DNA from: Pusillimonas sp. T7-7
GTDB lineage: Bacteria > Pseudomonadota > Gammaproteobacteria > Burkholderiales > Burkholderiaceae_B
Length of the DNA: 41,205 bases
Reading direction: 5' to 3'
NCBI RefSeq assembly: GCF_000209655.1
Contig: NC_015459.1
Location: 1 to 41,205, forward strand
The position numbers and the translations under genes are program-made. The stretch's first letter is position 1, and each line of letters opens with the position of its first letter. Of this stretch, positions 22,057 to 30,385 are shown one piece after another. The notes under the pieces were generated by a model. The model was not told the origin of the DNA. It saw only the letters and a list, made by a program, of their open reading frames with translations, and made no database searches.

Positions 22057-24083
22057 TACGCGAGCGCTCCTTTCAGTTGCCGCGCATACGGCCCATTACG
22101 ATGCAAATCTTTAAGCATCACATCGAGAATCAAACGCTCGCCGTCAACACGCGGCGTTGCGGATTGAACTGCCTGCTGCTGGCCACCGGAATTTGTAAGG
22201 TTGACTTCGAATTGCGTAATGCCGGCCATACCACTAGCACTGCCGCCCACCAGACCGCCATTGGCATAGCCCTTGTTCAGCCGGTCCAGCACGCCTACGC
22301 CAATGCGCCGGGTTGCGTCCTGGTTTAGGACGTACTCGCCTCGGTGGACGATGCCTGCTGGCTCGTATTTGCCGCCGGGACCTGTGAACCCGCCGCTGTC
22401 AAAGGTGTACTTGGTGCCCCACGTAGCGCCCGACAGACTTCCGCCGGTCAGATTGCCGGAAGTGTTCCCAAACAGACCGCTAGCGATGTTTCCAATGATT
22501 CCGCCGATTTGCCCATTCTTGTCATAGTTGCCAAACATCGCTTGAGCAAGATTTGCAGCCGCTGCGTCAGCGGCCATGCGCATCAACGTCTCGCCAAACT
22601 TGGCGCCGATGTCATCGAAGTTTCCAGACAGAATGTTGTACAGACCGTCGCCCAGGGAGTTCTGAATGTTGCGGGCAGCCTCCATGGCGAACTCGCCGGT
22701 TTTGTCCAAAGTTTTCTCGACACGGATATCGAATGCGTCCAGCGCCTCGGGCGCCGCACCCAGGCGAATGAGCATTTCGTCCAGGTCGGAGGCGATGTAG
22801 TTACGGGTGTCTTTTTTCTTACTGCCTTTGCCGGAGCCGCCGGCTGGCCGAATGTAGTTCGTGCCAAGCACGGGAACATCACCGCCAAGCGCCACATCAA
22901 AGGGGTTGCCCTCGCTTTCCGTCCACATATTGCGGAATTTGCGCCGGTCGCCATCAAGCAGATCAAACAGCTTCTGGTTGTTCTTCTCGATGGTGTCGTT
23001 GCGCTCTTGCAGCACTTGGTTGTACTCGCTGATTTGCTGCTTTGCGAGATCAGGATTTACAAGCGCCACAATGCCGGTCTTGTCTACGGCGTCATAAGCC
23101 AGCCATTCGCGGGATTTCTGAAACAGGTTCTCAAAGCTGCCTACAACAACGTTGATGGCGTCATAAAGCAACGACAGCTCATCGAGTGTTGTGGCTATGC
23201 TCATGCCGACGCTATCAAACCACTCCTCAAGCCCAATAAATTCTGCGAGTCGTGTCGCGGCGTCGTGCATGTCGTCCGTGCCGCCCGCAGCATCGAGCAT
23301 CATTTCAAAGAAGTCATTGGTTCGCTCAGCAGCGTCCGCAAGCGTCGGCACGAGCGCATCGGCCAGCACATTATTTAATGTGCCAGATGAGCCAAAGAGG
23401 CGATTAAGCTCTAGGTCGAGCTGCTTGGCCGCTGCGACCGTCTCATCGCGCATCACCGCGCCAACGCGGCTGGCCTCATCGCCCAGCGCCTTCATGCCGC
23501 TGGCGTTGTTGCGCAGAAGCGGCAGCAGCAAGGTACTGTCCGATGCCATGGCCTCCATGTAGAAGGTCATTTCGGCTTGCGATAGACCGGCCTTTTCCAG
23601 ACTGGATACGAACAGGCCAAGCGCTTCAGGGCCCGACAGCTTACGGAACTGCTCGGCAGTCACGCCAACTTTCGGCGCGATGTTTTCGAAGAAGTCGGCC
23701 ATGGGGCCGCCGCCGGTGGTGATGAAGTCGCCAACACGATCCTGTACATCCTTCAGGATGTCAGCAAGCTTCTCCTGCTCGATACCAACAGTCTTGGCGC
23801 CATATGTCCAGCGCTGGAAGGTTTCAGCCGAGCTGTTGGTTAGCGTGGCGAAGCGGTCAAGCTCCTTCCCTGTTTCTGCGATATTGCGCGTCCAGGCCAC
23901 CATGCCAGCAGCGGCTATCCCGGCGCCAGCGATGAATGCAGTAGCCGCACGGGCGGCATACTTCTCCATCTTCTCGAACGACTGCTTTGCTTGGTACTCG
24001 GATTTGTTCAGGCCACGAGTAAATTCTGCGCTGTCGAGCCCTAAGATGACATTGAGTCTGCCGAGTGCGCCACCTGCTGCCAT
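22056..24083 (-). CDS. Tail tape measure protein
   Basis: 675 residues. N-terminal [66 protein letters not shown] is characteristic of lambda-family tape measure proteins. A long helical middle with hydrophobic patches follows, then a glycine-rich C-terminus ([47 protein letters not shown]) that matches the conserved tail of this family. It sets tail length and is ejected ahead of DNA. The size predicts a fairly short tail, roughly 100 nm by the usual 1.5 angstrom per residue rule. Confidence 0.92.
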   Translation of the reverse strand: MAAGGALGRLNVILGLDSAEFTRGLNKSEYQAKQSFEKMEKYAARAATAFIAGAGIAAAGMVAWTRNIAETGKELDRFATLTNSSAETFQRWTYGAKTVGIEQEKLADILKDVQDRVGDFITTGGGPMADFFENIAPKVGVTAEQFRKLSGPEALGLFVSSLEKAGLSQAEMTFYMEAMASDSTLLLPLLRNNASGMKALGDEASRVGAVMRDETVAAAKQLDLELNRLFGSSGTLNNVLADALVPTLADAAERTNDFFEMMLDAAGGTDDMHDAATRLAEFIGLEEWFDSVGMSIATTLDELSLLYDAINVVVGSFENLFQKSREWLAYDAVDKTGIVALVNPDLAKQQISEYNQVLQERNDTIEKNNQKLFDLLDGDRRKFRNMWTESEGNPFDVALGGDVPVLGTNYIRPAGGSGKGSKKKDTRNYIASDLDEMLIRLGAAPEALDAFDIRVEKTLDKTGEFAMEAARNIQNSLGDGLYNILSGNFDDIGAKFGETLMRMAADAAAANLAQAMFGNYDKNGQIGGIIGNIASGLFGNTSGNLTGGSLSGATWGTKYTFDSGGFTGPGGKYEPAGIVHRGEYVLNQDATRRIGVGVLDRLNKGYANGGLVGGSASGMAGITQFEVNLTNSGGQQQAVQSATPRVDGERLILDVMLKDLHRNGPYARQLKGALA

Positions 24084-24094
24084 ATCAATCTTCC

Positions 24095-24124
24095 AAAGAA
24101 AAGGGCGACCCCGAAGAGTCGCCC
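24095..24124 (-). terminator. Terminator-like hairpin before the tape measure gene
   Basis: On the - strand GGGCGAC/GTCGCCC (24118-24124 with 24103-24109) then TTTTCTTTGGAAG, whose GGAAG also serves as the ribosome binding site for 24083. Confidence 0.65.
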
Positions 24125-24163
24125 ATATTGCCGTTGGCGGCCCGGCTTTGCCAGGCCAAAATA

Positions 24164-24472
24164 CTATTGCGTGGGTAGCAAACCCTCTTTTAACTCAACC
24201 GGCGTGAATGGCTCTTGCTTTGCATATGTTGGCGCCGTCGTGCTGTAGCCTTTGTGTCGCAAGCAAGCCATGATTATGCTGTCCCGGTGCATAGCAGCAG
24301 CGTAGCCCTGCCCTACAGATGTACCGTAATTCCCGGCGTGTTTGATGGCCTCGTACTGGCATTCGGCCTTATCGGCATCGAAGCTTGCCTGTGTTGCTCC
24401 GTCCTTGTACCAAGTTGGCGCAGTCGCACACCCTGCCAACACAATCACCGCAATAACCACAAAAGACCTCAT
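24164..24472 (-). CDS. Small lipoprotein inside the tail operon
   Basis: 102 residues. Signal peptide [20 protein letters not shown] with the lipidated Cys at 15, followed by [47 protein letters not shown] with two more cysteines, a pattern known from bacterial and phage small outer-membrane lipoproteins. It lies between the tail chaperones and tape measure. As an envelope protein made late it may block receptors or injection by superinfecting phage; this is inference. Confidence 0.75.
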   Translation of the reverse strand: MRSFVVIAVIVLAGCATAPTWYKDGATQASFDADKAECQYEAIKHAGNYGTSVGQGYAAAMHRDSIIMACLRHKGYSTTAPTYAKQEPFTPVELKEGLLPTQ

Positions 24473-24515
24473 GCCCGCCTCCCTTTTTCAAAATGTTACG
24501 GGAATTATAGGCCGG

Positions 24516-24776
24516 TCAAATCTGAACCGCACCCGCAAACAGGTCTTCAAACGCCTCGTTCGCCGCCTCTTCCGGGTCAGCTTCGAACCAAAACGGCATC
24601 AAGTCTTGCAGCTTGCCACCCGCCATAGACTGCGCAATACGCGCCGCGTTGTAGTCCGATCGCCAATTACCAAATGGCTGCTTGGCGTAGTACCGCTGGT
24701 AGAGCCGAAAATCTGACTCCGGCATCTGTCGCAGTTCATCAAGCGTTTTCCCCAGCGCCAAGGAGAGCTCAATCAT
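24516..24776 (-). CDS. Tail assembly chaperone T part (expressed by frameshift)
   Basis: 86 residues from its own first ATG, but the frame is open upstream to the slippery site in the preceding gene (adding LTPQREF). IELSLALGKTLDELRQMPESDFRLYQRYYAKQPFGNWR is the DUF4035/gpT-like pattern. It is expected to be made mainly as a G-T fusion after -1 slippage, binding the tape measure and tail tube during assembly, as in lambda gpGT. WRSDYNAARIAQSMAG near the C-terminus fits the same family. Confidence 0.8.
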   Translation of the reverse strand: MIELSLALGKTLDELRQMPESDFRLYQRYYAKQPFGNWRSDYNAARIAQSMAGGKLQDLMPFWFEADPEEAANEAFEDLFAGAVQI

Positions 24777-24793
24777 GAACTCCCGCTGGGGTG

Positions 24794-25090
24794 TCAGTTT
24801 GGGTCAGCCAGCGCCGAAGTCAGCTTGTTGATAATCCGGTTACCCAGGCGCTTGATGATCGCGACATCCGCTTCGTTTTCAGGGTCAAAGATGCGCTCCT
24901 TGCCCGCTTCGTCGTACAGCGCCAGGGCAACGTTCTTTGCCCGAGCGTCCGATGTGCCGTCATAATCGACGGCATCCAAATCACCCAGGGTGAGCTCGCG
25001 CACCATGACCTTACCGATGCCTTCGATCTCGACAATGGCGGACTTGGGTGCTGATGCGGCGAAGGCTTCTTTCAGTTGCTTTGCAGACAT
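24794..25090 (-). CDS. Tail assembly chaperone G part
   Basis: 98 residues: KSAIVEIEGIGKVMVRELTLGDLDAVDYDG...AKNVALALYDEAGKERIFDPENEADVAIIKRLGNRIINKLTSALA. This matches the tail chaperone located between tail tube and tape measure in lambda-like phages. It ends ADPN-stop with the slippery heptamer CCCAAAC immediately before the stop codon, so a fraction of ribosomes should continue into the T frame. Works in tail assembly and is absent from mature virions in lambda. Confidence 0.82.
   Translation of the reverse strand: MSAKQLKEAFAASAPKSAIVEIEGIGKVMVRELTLGDLDAVDYDGTSDARAKNVALALYDEAGKERIFDPENEADVAIIKRLGNRIINKLTSALADPN
24797..24803 (-). promoter_or_regulatory. Programmed -1 frameshift site CCCAAAC
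   Basis: On the - strand the zero-frame codons GAC CCA AAC TGA contain the heptamer C CCA AAC (X XXY YYZ). Slipping back one base gives CTG ACA CCC CAG and so on, without a stop, into the T frame. Position just before the G stop is the classical lambda G-GT arrangement. No obvious downstream stimulator was resolved. Confidence 0.75.
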
Positions 25091-25099
25091 GCCCGCTCC

Positions 25100-25753
25100 T
25101 TATGCCGCAACGCGGTAGTAGTCGCCGGACAATTGCATCGTCACGCCCGAGGTGTAGTTGCCATTTACTGCGCCGTCCATGTTGATGCCGGTCTGGATCG
25201 AGCCGTAGTAGAGCATCGTGCCTTGGCTGCGGGGCAGAACCAACTTGACCCAAAACTTCTCGCCCGAGATTTCATGCTCAAGCAGTTGCTCTTGAACGCT
25301 CACAGCAGGAGCGAAGTTAAAGCCCAGCGCCAGGGTGCCCGAATCAGCAAGCCCGGCCTCGTACTCCTTGCGGGTCGAGCAAATGGTGGTGACTTCGTTT
25401 TGGTCTACCGTGCCGCCCGTTTTGCTGATGCTCGTCACTTCGCAAAAGTTGCTAGTGAACTCGTGAACAGCAGCAGTTGCACCAACGTAGGAGGCCGGGA
25501 CTTCGTAGCCAGACCAGTCAGCACCCGCCAACGTCACCACATCAACCGCTACATTGGCTACCACGTACGAGCCATCGAAATCGTCCAGGCCCGCAACGGA
25601 CACCACGTCACCTTTGACAAGTGTGGTGCCCGTAATGGTCATGGTGCCGGGGTTAGTCGTAGTCACAGCAGTGACCGCCTCGGTCGTGATCGAGACTCCG
25701 GACTGTATAAATAGCTTTGATCCCCGGAAAGGGGTAACTTTGCCTTTTGCCAT
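25100..25753 (-). CDS. Major tail tube protein
   Basis: 217 residues, beta-rich. The N-terminus is MAKGKVTPFRGSKLFIQSG. A repeat-like insert (residues 25-90, TTTNPGTMTITGTTLVKGDVVSVAGLDDFDG) resembles an Ig-like or hinge domain exposed on the tube. The C-terminal core (KTGGTVDQNEVTTICSTRKEYEAGLADSGTLALGFNF...VKLVLPRSQGTMLYYGSIQT) matches the lambda gpV/phage tail tube family. It polymerises into hexameric rings around the tape measure. Preceded by hairpin, T-run and TTGGAGC, a leader nearly identical to that of the capsid gene. Confidence 0.88.
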   Translation of the reverse strand: MAKGKVTPFRGSKLFIQSGVSITTEAVTAVTTTNPGTMTITGTTLVKGDVVSVAGLDDFDGSYVVANVAVDVVTLAGADWSGYEVPASYVGATAAVHEFTSNFCEVTSISKTGGTVDQNEVTTICSTRKEYEAGLADSGTLALGFNFAPAVSVQEQLLEHEISGEKFWVKLVLPRSQGTMLYYGSIQTGINMDGAVNGNYTSGVTMQLSGDYYRVAA

Positions 25754-25768
25754 TTCGATAGCTCCAAT

Positions 25769-25789
25769 AAAAAACCGCCCAAAAGGCGG
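25769..25789 (-). terminator. Terminator-like hairpin before the tail tube gene
   Basis: On the - strand CCGCC-TTTTG-GGCGG then six T and ATTGGAGCTATC, the last part being the ribosome binding site of the gene at 25753. Confidence 0.7.
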
Positions 25790-25814
25790 CTAGGTTGTTT
25801 TGGGCAAAGCCCGG

Positions 25815-26159
25815 TTATTCAGCAGGAATCTGCACTTCAATTATTCGACGGTGAAGCTTTAAGTCGGCGTCGTAGTCCGTCATATCGTTAAGGCGAATCG
25901 CAAGCGGGAACGCCGCATCAACTGCGTCAAATACCAGCCGCCGAAGAGCGACAAGCGCCCCGTAGTTAGGCCCGAATACATCAATCTGCACTCGATAGTC
26001 GTCCAGATCGGATGCGCCGCACACCGTGTTATCTGGCGTCACGGCGATAACTGACAGGCGAATGGCGGGCATCGTGACATTCAGCGGCAGGATGGCCAGG
26101 TGCACACGGTTGCCCACCAACGGGTTAAGGGCGGCTATCAGATCGCTTTCTAAGCTCAT
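25815..26159 (-). CDS. DUF3168 tail completion protein
   Basis: 114 residues with the DUF3168 pattern: SLESDLIAALNPLVGNRVHLAILPLN...PAIRLSVIAVTPDNTVCGASDLDDYRVQIDVFGPNYGALVALRRLVFDAVDAAF. These proteins join the tail tube end to the head-tail connector (lambda gpU-like role). The neighbouring gene upstream is now an HNH endonuclease that overlaps its start by four bases; in relatives the gp10-like gene is the direct neighbour. Confidence 0.8.
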   Translation of the reverse strand: MSLESDLIAALNPLVGNRVHLAILPLNVTMPAIRLSVIAVTPDNTVCGASDLDDYRVQIDVFGPNYGALVALRRLVFDAVDAAFPLAIRLNDMTDYDADLKLHRRIIEVQIPAE

Positions 26160-26899
26160 AGTAAATACTCAATGGAGGAGCCCTTGATCAAGTTATCGCG
26201 CGCCCACATAGGCCTCAAGTTCGTGTGATGACATAGCTTTAACAGTTCCGCCTCGTCCTTGGCTGATGCCAGGGGAACAATGTGGTCAATATGCCACTGG
26301 CCCCTGTTGGCCCAGCTCATTCCTTTGGAAAATTGCTTTTCCAAGTGCCTCTTTAATTCCTGCCAGTCGCAGCCCACCATATCTGTAGTGCGCGATTTCT
26401 TTGTGTAGCCGTTTTTCCGAATGGCAATGTTGATGCGCCCGCGTATGTCGTTACGCAACCTAGTCATCAAGTCGTATCTTTGCCGATCACACTGCTTGCG
26501 CGACAGTTCCTTCGCATTTTTCTTTTTGTATGCTCGGCTCGCTTCAGTGAGCCTCTCGATATTCGCGACGCGATATTCGCGATACCAAGCCTTTGCCCTT
26601 TCTTTATTGTTCTCGTAGTATTCTTTCTCTCTTGCCCTGTATTGGTCTATTTTCTTTCCCCGCGCGACACGTTTTGCCTCCGAAGCCTTCTCCGGGTTAG
26701 CCTCGCGGTACGCCTTCACTGTCGCAAGTCTCTTTTCCCGATTGCGCAGGTATTCTTCTCTTTTGGAAATCTTTTTGCATGGGATGCACCGCGAATCGTG
26801 CCCATCCTTGCCGCTCGCCTTCTTGTTGAATTCCGAATACGGCTTCCATGTGCCACACCCCGCACATTCGCGGCCAGCAGGTACAATTACTTCAGCCAT
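26156..26899 (-). CDS. HNH homing endonuclease with zinc ribbon
   Basis: 247 residues. N-terminal zinc ribbon with CAGCGTWKPYSEF and RCIPCKK, a long basic helical region (residues 35-160), and a C-terminal HNH nuclease (RGQWHIDHIVPLASAKDEAELLKLCHHTNLRPMWARDN). AAGGAG seven bases upstream fixes the start at 26899; the longer frame to 26986 is not used. It is inserted between the DUF3168 and gp10-like genes, with a promoter-like element and hairpin upstream of its start, consistent with a free-standing mobile endonuclease. Confidence 0.87.
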   Translation of the reverse strand: MAEVIVPAGRECAGCGTWKPYSEFNKKASGKDGHDSRCIPCKKISKREEYLRNREKRLATVKAYREANPEKASEAKRVARGKKIDQYRAREKEYYENNKERAKAWYREYRVANIERLTEASRAYKKKNAKELSRKQCDRQRYDLMTRLRNDIRGRINIAIRKNGYTKKSRTTDMVGCDWQELKRHLEKQFSKGMSWANRGQWHIDHIVPLASAKDEAELLKLCHHTNLRPMWARDNLIKGSSIEYLL

Positions 26900-26932
26900 A
26901 ATCAACTCCTTTGTCAGTTGGTTTTGGTTAGG

Positions 26933-26974
26933 GCCGCAAGCGTGTTGGTAGCACCTTGCGGCTCGTCTATTATA
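26933..26974 (-). promoter_or_regulatory. Promoter-like element and hairpin upstream of HNH gene
   Basis: On the - strand a consensus -10 TATAAT (26974-26969) runs into AATAGACGAGCC and the hairpin GCCGCAAG/CTTGCGGC (26962-26955 with 26940-26933), placed before the ribosome binding site of the HNH gene. No good -35 is visible. The 12-base stretch is shared with the GIY-YIG leader at 13895-13906. Confidence 0.5.
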
Positions 26975-26982
26975 CTTTGCAT

Positions 26983-27420
26983 TCACTTGTTTCTGACCGT
27001 TGCGCTACCTATTTTCTGGGCTTCTGCTTCCAGTCTTTTTGCAAGCTGTTCTTTAATCTTCCCCGCCGCCTCTTGCTTTTTAGTTTCAAATGCGGGGCGT
27101 AGGAATGGCCTTGGGGCCATATGAGCCGTGCCGAACTCCAAGAATCGAAAATAGTAGGCAGAATCGTCCTTCTTACCCTTCACCCGCACGCCAACTACCG
27201 TCTCCTGCAAGCCCGGCTGATTGGGCTTCAGGTTCGCCGTGCGGATATTCTTCTTTAGGTTTCCGGTATCGACCGGGACGAGCTTCTTCGCCTCATTGGC
27301 AATCACGCGGGCGCCGGCAGCCGTAGCAGATCGAGCAATGCGCTTTTGTACGCGGCTATCCAACTCTTTCATGGCCGCCCCGAGCTCGCGCAGGCCCGTC
27401 ATTTGCATGCTGGTTTTCAT
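26983..27420 (-). CDS. HK97 gp10-like tail-head joining protein
   Basis: 145 residues. Typical HK97-gp10 family features: GLRELGAAMKELDSRVQKRIARSATAAGARVIANEAKKLVPVDTGNLKKNI (the VPVDTGNLKKN motif) and FLEFGTAHMAPRPFLRPAFE. It acts in head-tail joining. Start at 27420 overlaps the upstream stop (ATGA), so the longer frame to 27444 is rejected. Confidence 0.88.
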   Translation of the reverse strand: MKTSMQMTGLRELGAAMKELDSRVQKRIARSATAAGARVIANEAKKLVPVDTGNLKKNIRTANLKPNQPGLQETVVGVRVKGKKDDSAYYFRFLEFGTAHMAPRPFLRPAFETKKQEAAGKIKEQLAKRLEAEAQKIGSATVRNK

Positions 27421-27743
27421 CCTTCGTTCGCTCCCTGCTCGCACGCAAGGTCTGTGTAGACTCTGCCGGCCACATCAGGCATCACGGCGCGAATGTCGTA
27501 CACCAGCCCGCCGCACAGGACGCGCATGCCAGCGGTAATGTCGGTGCGGTAGCGGATGCGGATCGAAGCTTTGACGACAGACACATCGGCGTTTGCCTTG
27601 ACCGTTTCCAGGCCCGAGAGCATCTTTATGTCGGCCCATACGGTCGCTACGTCCAGCCAGCCGCCAATAGGCTCGTTGTATTCGTCCTTGGCCGTGTTGG
27701 GCGTCTGGATCGTGACGCGGCGGTTTAGTTTGCCGGCTTGCAT
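27417..27743 (-). CDS. Head-tail adaptor (head closure) protein
   Basis: 108 residues with the phage head-tail joining (SPP1 gp16-like) pattern: MQAGKLNRRVTIQTPNTAKDEYNEPIGGWLDVATVWADI, then ETVKANADVSVVKASIRIRYRTDITAGMRV. It forms a ring beneath the connector that closes the filled head. Start shares a base with the preceding stop. Confidence 0.86.
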   Translation of the reverse strand: MQAGKLNRRVTIQTPNTAKDEYNEPIGGWLDVATVWADIKMLSGLETVKANADVSVVKASIRIRYRTDITAGMRVLCGGLVYDIRAVMPDVAGRVYTDLACEQGANEG

Positions 27744-28162
27744 TACGGCAGCACTCGCTTGTATGGAAACATCAGCCGCGACACGGTAGGGTTTACAGCT
27801 AGCCGGCTATCTTTGCTGGCTGTGCGGTTTTCGTACATGTCACCGAGAAGAAGTAGGATCGCGGCATGCAGCGCAGCCGGCACTACGCCAGGCTCCGTAG
27901 TGAACTCGATAGGCGTCACGCCCTCGTCAGTCGTAACCGTGGCCGGAACAATCGGTAGCGGCGTCGTGCGATCACCCTCTGGCGTCCACGAATAACTAAC
28001 GTCGGCCAAAGCGCGGCCCGTCACCAGCTCGACATGCTCACGCGCAGCCGTAATCAGCGAACCAATTAGCGCATCTTCGGCGTCAATGTCTACGCGCAAG
28101 TGCAACTTGGCCTCGGCCAGCGTTACAGGCTCTGTAGTTGCCGCCGTTTTGATATGCAGCAT
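27743..28162 (-). CDS. Head-tail connector, gp6-like
   Basis: 139 residues with the gp6-like connector pattern: TTEPVTLAEAKLHLRVDIDAEDALIGSLITAAREHVELVTGRAL and, at the end, AALHAAILLLLGDMYENRTAS. These proteins form the ring that docks under the portal and starts tail attachment. It abuts the small head gene with no spacing. Confidence 0.87.
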   Translation of the reverse strand: MLHIKTAATTEPVTLAEAKLHLRVDIDAEDALIGSLITAAREHVELVTGRALADVSYSWTPEGDRTTPLPIVPATVTTDEGVTPIEFTTEPGVVPAALHAAILLLLGDMYENRTASKDSRLAVNPTVSRLMFPYKRVLP

Positions 28163-28333
28163 TTATTCGACTGCCTTCAGTGCGTTAGGGTGCGTGTCGA
28201 TATACCCGGCTGCTTCGATCTCTCTGGCCGTCTTTTCGTCGTACTCGACAATTTCATCGTGCTTGCCCACCCACGAATCGAACAACACGACGCCGCGAAC
28301 GAGCTTCGCTTTTGTTTCTTTGGCTGTTGCCAT
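28163..28333 (-). CDS. Small head-region protein (56 residues)
   Basis: ATG at 28333, preceded on the - strand by TGGAGC and a strong hairpin with T-run. Encodes 56 residues beginning MATAKETKAKLVRGVVLF and ending HPNALKAVE. Such short proteins between capsid and connector genes are common in HK97-like phages and may be a head decoration or assembly factor. It fills what would otherwise be a 170-base gap. Composition and ribosome binding site support a real gene; function unproven. Confidence 0.7.
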   Translation of the reverse strand: MATAKETKAKLVRGVVLFDSWVGKHDEIVEYDEKTAREIEAAGYIDTHPNALKAVE

Positions 28334-28347
28334 GTTCTACGCTCCAG

Positions 28348-28380
28348 AAAAAGGCAGGCGCCCACGAAAGGACGCCCGCC
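28348..28380 (-). terminator. Terminator-like hairpin after the capsid gene
   Basis: On the - strand GGCGGGCGTCC pairs with GGGCGCCTGCC (11 pairs including two G-U), loop TTTCGT, then TTTTT and CTGGAGC, which is the ribosome binding site of the next gene. Confidence 0.75.
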
Positions 28381-28385
28381 AGGGG

Positions 28386-29600
28386 TTACGCTGCTGCGCC
28401 GTGCTTGAACGTCTTGACTGCGCCGCCAACGTCAACCAGGTTGCCGCCCGACCGCATCCATGCCATAAACCCAACTTGGCCCTTCTTGGTGTAGGCCGAG
28501 TCAGTGAAGCGGAACATGGTGATAGCCATAACGTCGCGGATCTTGTAGTAGCTGAAATCGCCAAACGCCACCGAGACAGCAGCCGCCAAAGGCGCGGCCA
28601 TGTCTTGGTTGATGGTGATGTTGCGATTGAGCAAGCGGTCAGGAGCGCCGCCAGGGTTGCCTTGCTCGTATCCGGGCACGAAGATCGGGCGACCTTCGGT
28701 GTCTTTCACTTTGCGGATCAGTTGCAGCATGCTGTCGTGGAACATCCAGCTAGCATTGCTACGATAGGCCGGGTCAACGCTGTGTTCCAGGTCGATCAAG
28801 TCATCGTAAGTAATTGCCGGAGTAGCCGACACAGCACCCGTCTTGCCAACGGTCGCAGCGGTAATCAGGCCGGTAGGCTGGTTGGTTCCGGTGCCTGTGG
28901 TGAAGTGCGTGTTGGTGATACGACCCAGGCGGGTTTGCAGGCGGGCACGAACGAAGCCCTCGATATCCGAAGACGAGTCTTGCAGCAATTCCCAAGGCAC
29001 GGTGACGACCTTGGAGCTGTACTTGTACACAACCAATGGCTTGGTGCCGAAGGAAACATCAGCGTCCGTTGCGCTTGCGTTTTGGCCGATGATTTCGCCA
29101 ACTTCCGAGGTTCCGTCAGAGGTCGGGAAGTTCATCTGCTCGCCACTGGCTGTGCGGATGATGTCGGCAACGGAGCGCATGCCGCCGTATGACTTCATGG
29201 CGTCAAGAATCGTGCCCGCTACCGTTTCGGGCACGGTGTATCCGCCCTCGGAGTCGGTAGTGGTGGACATGGTGTTGCGAATCGCCGTCCACTCGTCGGC
29301 AGTAATGGCGTTGTCGCCACCACGGCACCATTTGTCAAAGAGCTTGACAGCGTTTGGTGTGGCGCTTGGATCGCGCTCACGTCCACCCATGTCGGACAGG
29401 TCGCGCTCGGCGGTTAGGTCAAGCACTGTTTGATGGCGGGAAATGGCCGCGTCGATTCGCTCGATCTCGGCGGTATTCTCGTCGTACTTGGCTTGGTGCT
29501 CGTCATTCCAGGTTGCGCCTGGGTTCTGATCGAGAAGGTTGCGGGTGTCCTTCGCCAGCGCGTTACGACGCTCCCGCTCTGCTTGCAGATTAAATGCCAT
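28386..29600 (-). CDS. HK97-fold major capsid protein
   Basis: 404 residues. The N-terminal about 100 residues are a helical scaffolding-like delta domain (AERERRNALAKDTRNLLDQ...DENTAEIERIDAAISRH), removed by the protease in HK97-type phages. The mature capsid core begins near TTTDSEGGYTVPETVAGTILDAMKSYGGMRSVADII and contains YKYSSKVVTVPWELLQDSSSDIEGFVRARLQTRLGRITN and FTTGTGTNQPTGLI. It follows portal and protease genes in the usual order. Its leader has the same hairpin, T-run and TTGGAGCTATC as the tail tube gene. Confidence 0.93.
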   Translation of the reverse strand: MAFNLQAERERRNALAKDTRNLLDQNPGATWNDEHQAKYDENTAEIERIDAAISRHQTVLDLTAERDLSDMGGRERDPSATPNAVKLFDKWCRGGDNAITADEWTAIRNTMSTTTDSEGGYTVPETVAGTILDAMKSYGGMRSVADIIRTASGEQMNFPTSDGTSEVGEIIGQNASATDADVSFGTKPLVVYKYSSKVVTVPWELLQDSSSDIEGFVRARLQTRLGRITNTHFTTGTGTNQPTGLITAATVGKTGAVSATPAITYDDLIDLEHSVDPAYRSNASWMFHDSMLQLIRKVKDTEGRPIFVPGYEQGNPGGAPDRLLNRNITINQDMAAPLAAAVSVAFGDFSYYKIRDVMAITMFRFTDSAYTKKGQVGFMAWMRSGGNLVDVGGAVKTFKHGAAA

Positions 29601-29614
29601 TTGGATAGCTCCAA

Positions 29615-29637
29615 TAAAAAAGCCACCCGAAGGTGGC
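29615..29637 (-). terminator. Terminator-like hairpin before the capsid gene
   Basis: On the - strand GCCACC-TTCG-GGTGGC then six T and ATTGGAGCTATCC leading to the capsid ATG. Confidence 0.7.
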
Positions 29638-29662
29638 GGAAAGAACTGCGGGCGGGAGCCGC

Positions 29663-30385
29663 TTACGCAGGTACTGGCTCAAGTAGCGAGAATCGCCGCT
29701 CAAGTTCGTTTCGTGCCGCCGATACATCAATGTCGTCGGCTGGCTGTTTCGTGAGCGCCGTGGGCGCATTCTCGTAAGCAGCAAGGTTCCATTTGTTCGA
29801 CTTCTTGCCAACCACCTCTACAGCGCGGTCGGCAAAGCCATGCTCGACCGCTTCATCGGCGGTAAACCATGTTTCTTCATCCATCCATGAGGTGATTTGC
29901 TCGGATTTCTGTCCCGTGCGCTTGGCGTAATCGTCAGACAGGCCGGCGTCGATCTTGCCAAGCAACTCGCTTGTCTTGCCCATGTCGGCCTTGTTGCCGA
30001 TAGCAATCGTCCAGGCGTTATGGATCATGAAACCTGCGCCCTGCGTGATTTCCACCTCGTCGCAAGCCATGCAAATGCCGGTTGCGGCAGAAGCGGCCAA
30101 GCCGTCTACATGAGCGATAACCTTGGCCTTGTGCTGGCTGATCGCGGTCATCATGGCGCGGGCGGCGAATACATCGCCCCCAGGCGAATCAATGCGTAAG
30201 TGAATGGTGTCAGCGTCAATGCCGGCCAGCGTCTTTGCAAACTCTGTCTCGTCAATGTCGCCCCACCAGCCGCCGATAACGCCATGCAGGTAGATAGTTG
30301 CCTCGGCGCCAGCCGATTCTGCCTTGATGGGCTTTGAGCCAGCCGCGTTATCACGCGCTAATTGCATCAGCTTCGGAATCTTCAT
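29663..30385 (-). CDS. ClpP-like prohead protease
   Basis: 240 residues of the S14 ClpP-type phage head maturation family. Motifs: IDSPGGDVFAARAM (oxyanion region, about 66-79), nucleophile Ser99 in DGLAASAATGI, His122 in FMIHNAW, with the acidic third residue farther on. It removes the scaffolding segment of the capsid protein during prohead maturation. ATG 30385 with AAGGAAA upstream is preferred to an earlier in-frame start within the portal gene; overlap with portal is 35 bases. Confidence 0.9.
   Translation of the reverse strand: MKIPKLMQLARDNAAGSKPIKAESAGAEATIYLHGVIGGWWGDIDETEFAKTLAGIDADTIHLRIDSPGGDVFAARAMMTAISQHKAKVIAHVDGLAASAATGICMACDEVEITQGAGFMIHNAWTIAIGNKADMGKTSELLGKIDAGLSDDYAKRTGQKSEQITSWMDEETWFTADEAVEHGFADRAVEVVGKKSNKWNLAAYENAPTALTKQPADDIDVSAARNELERRFSLLEPVPA

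Noticed and set aside
22344..23378. 344-residue + strand frame inside the tape measure gene
   Set aside because: Antisense to a clear tape measure protein with family motifs; no ribosome binding site and no recognisable domains.
28086..29192. 368-residue + strand frame opposite the capsid gene
   Set aside because: Antisense shadow of the HK97 capsid gene; high GC third positions leave the opposite strand open.
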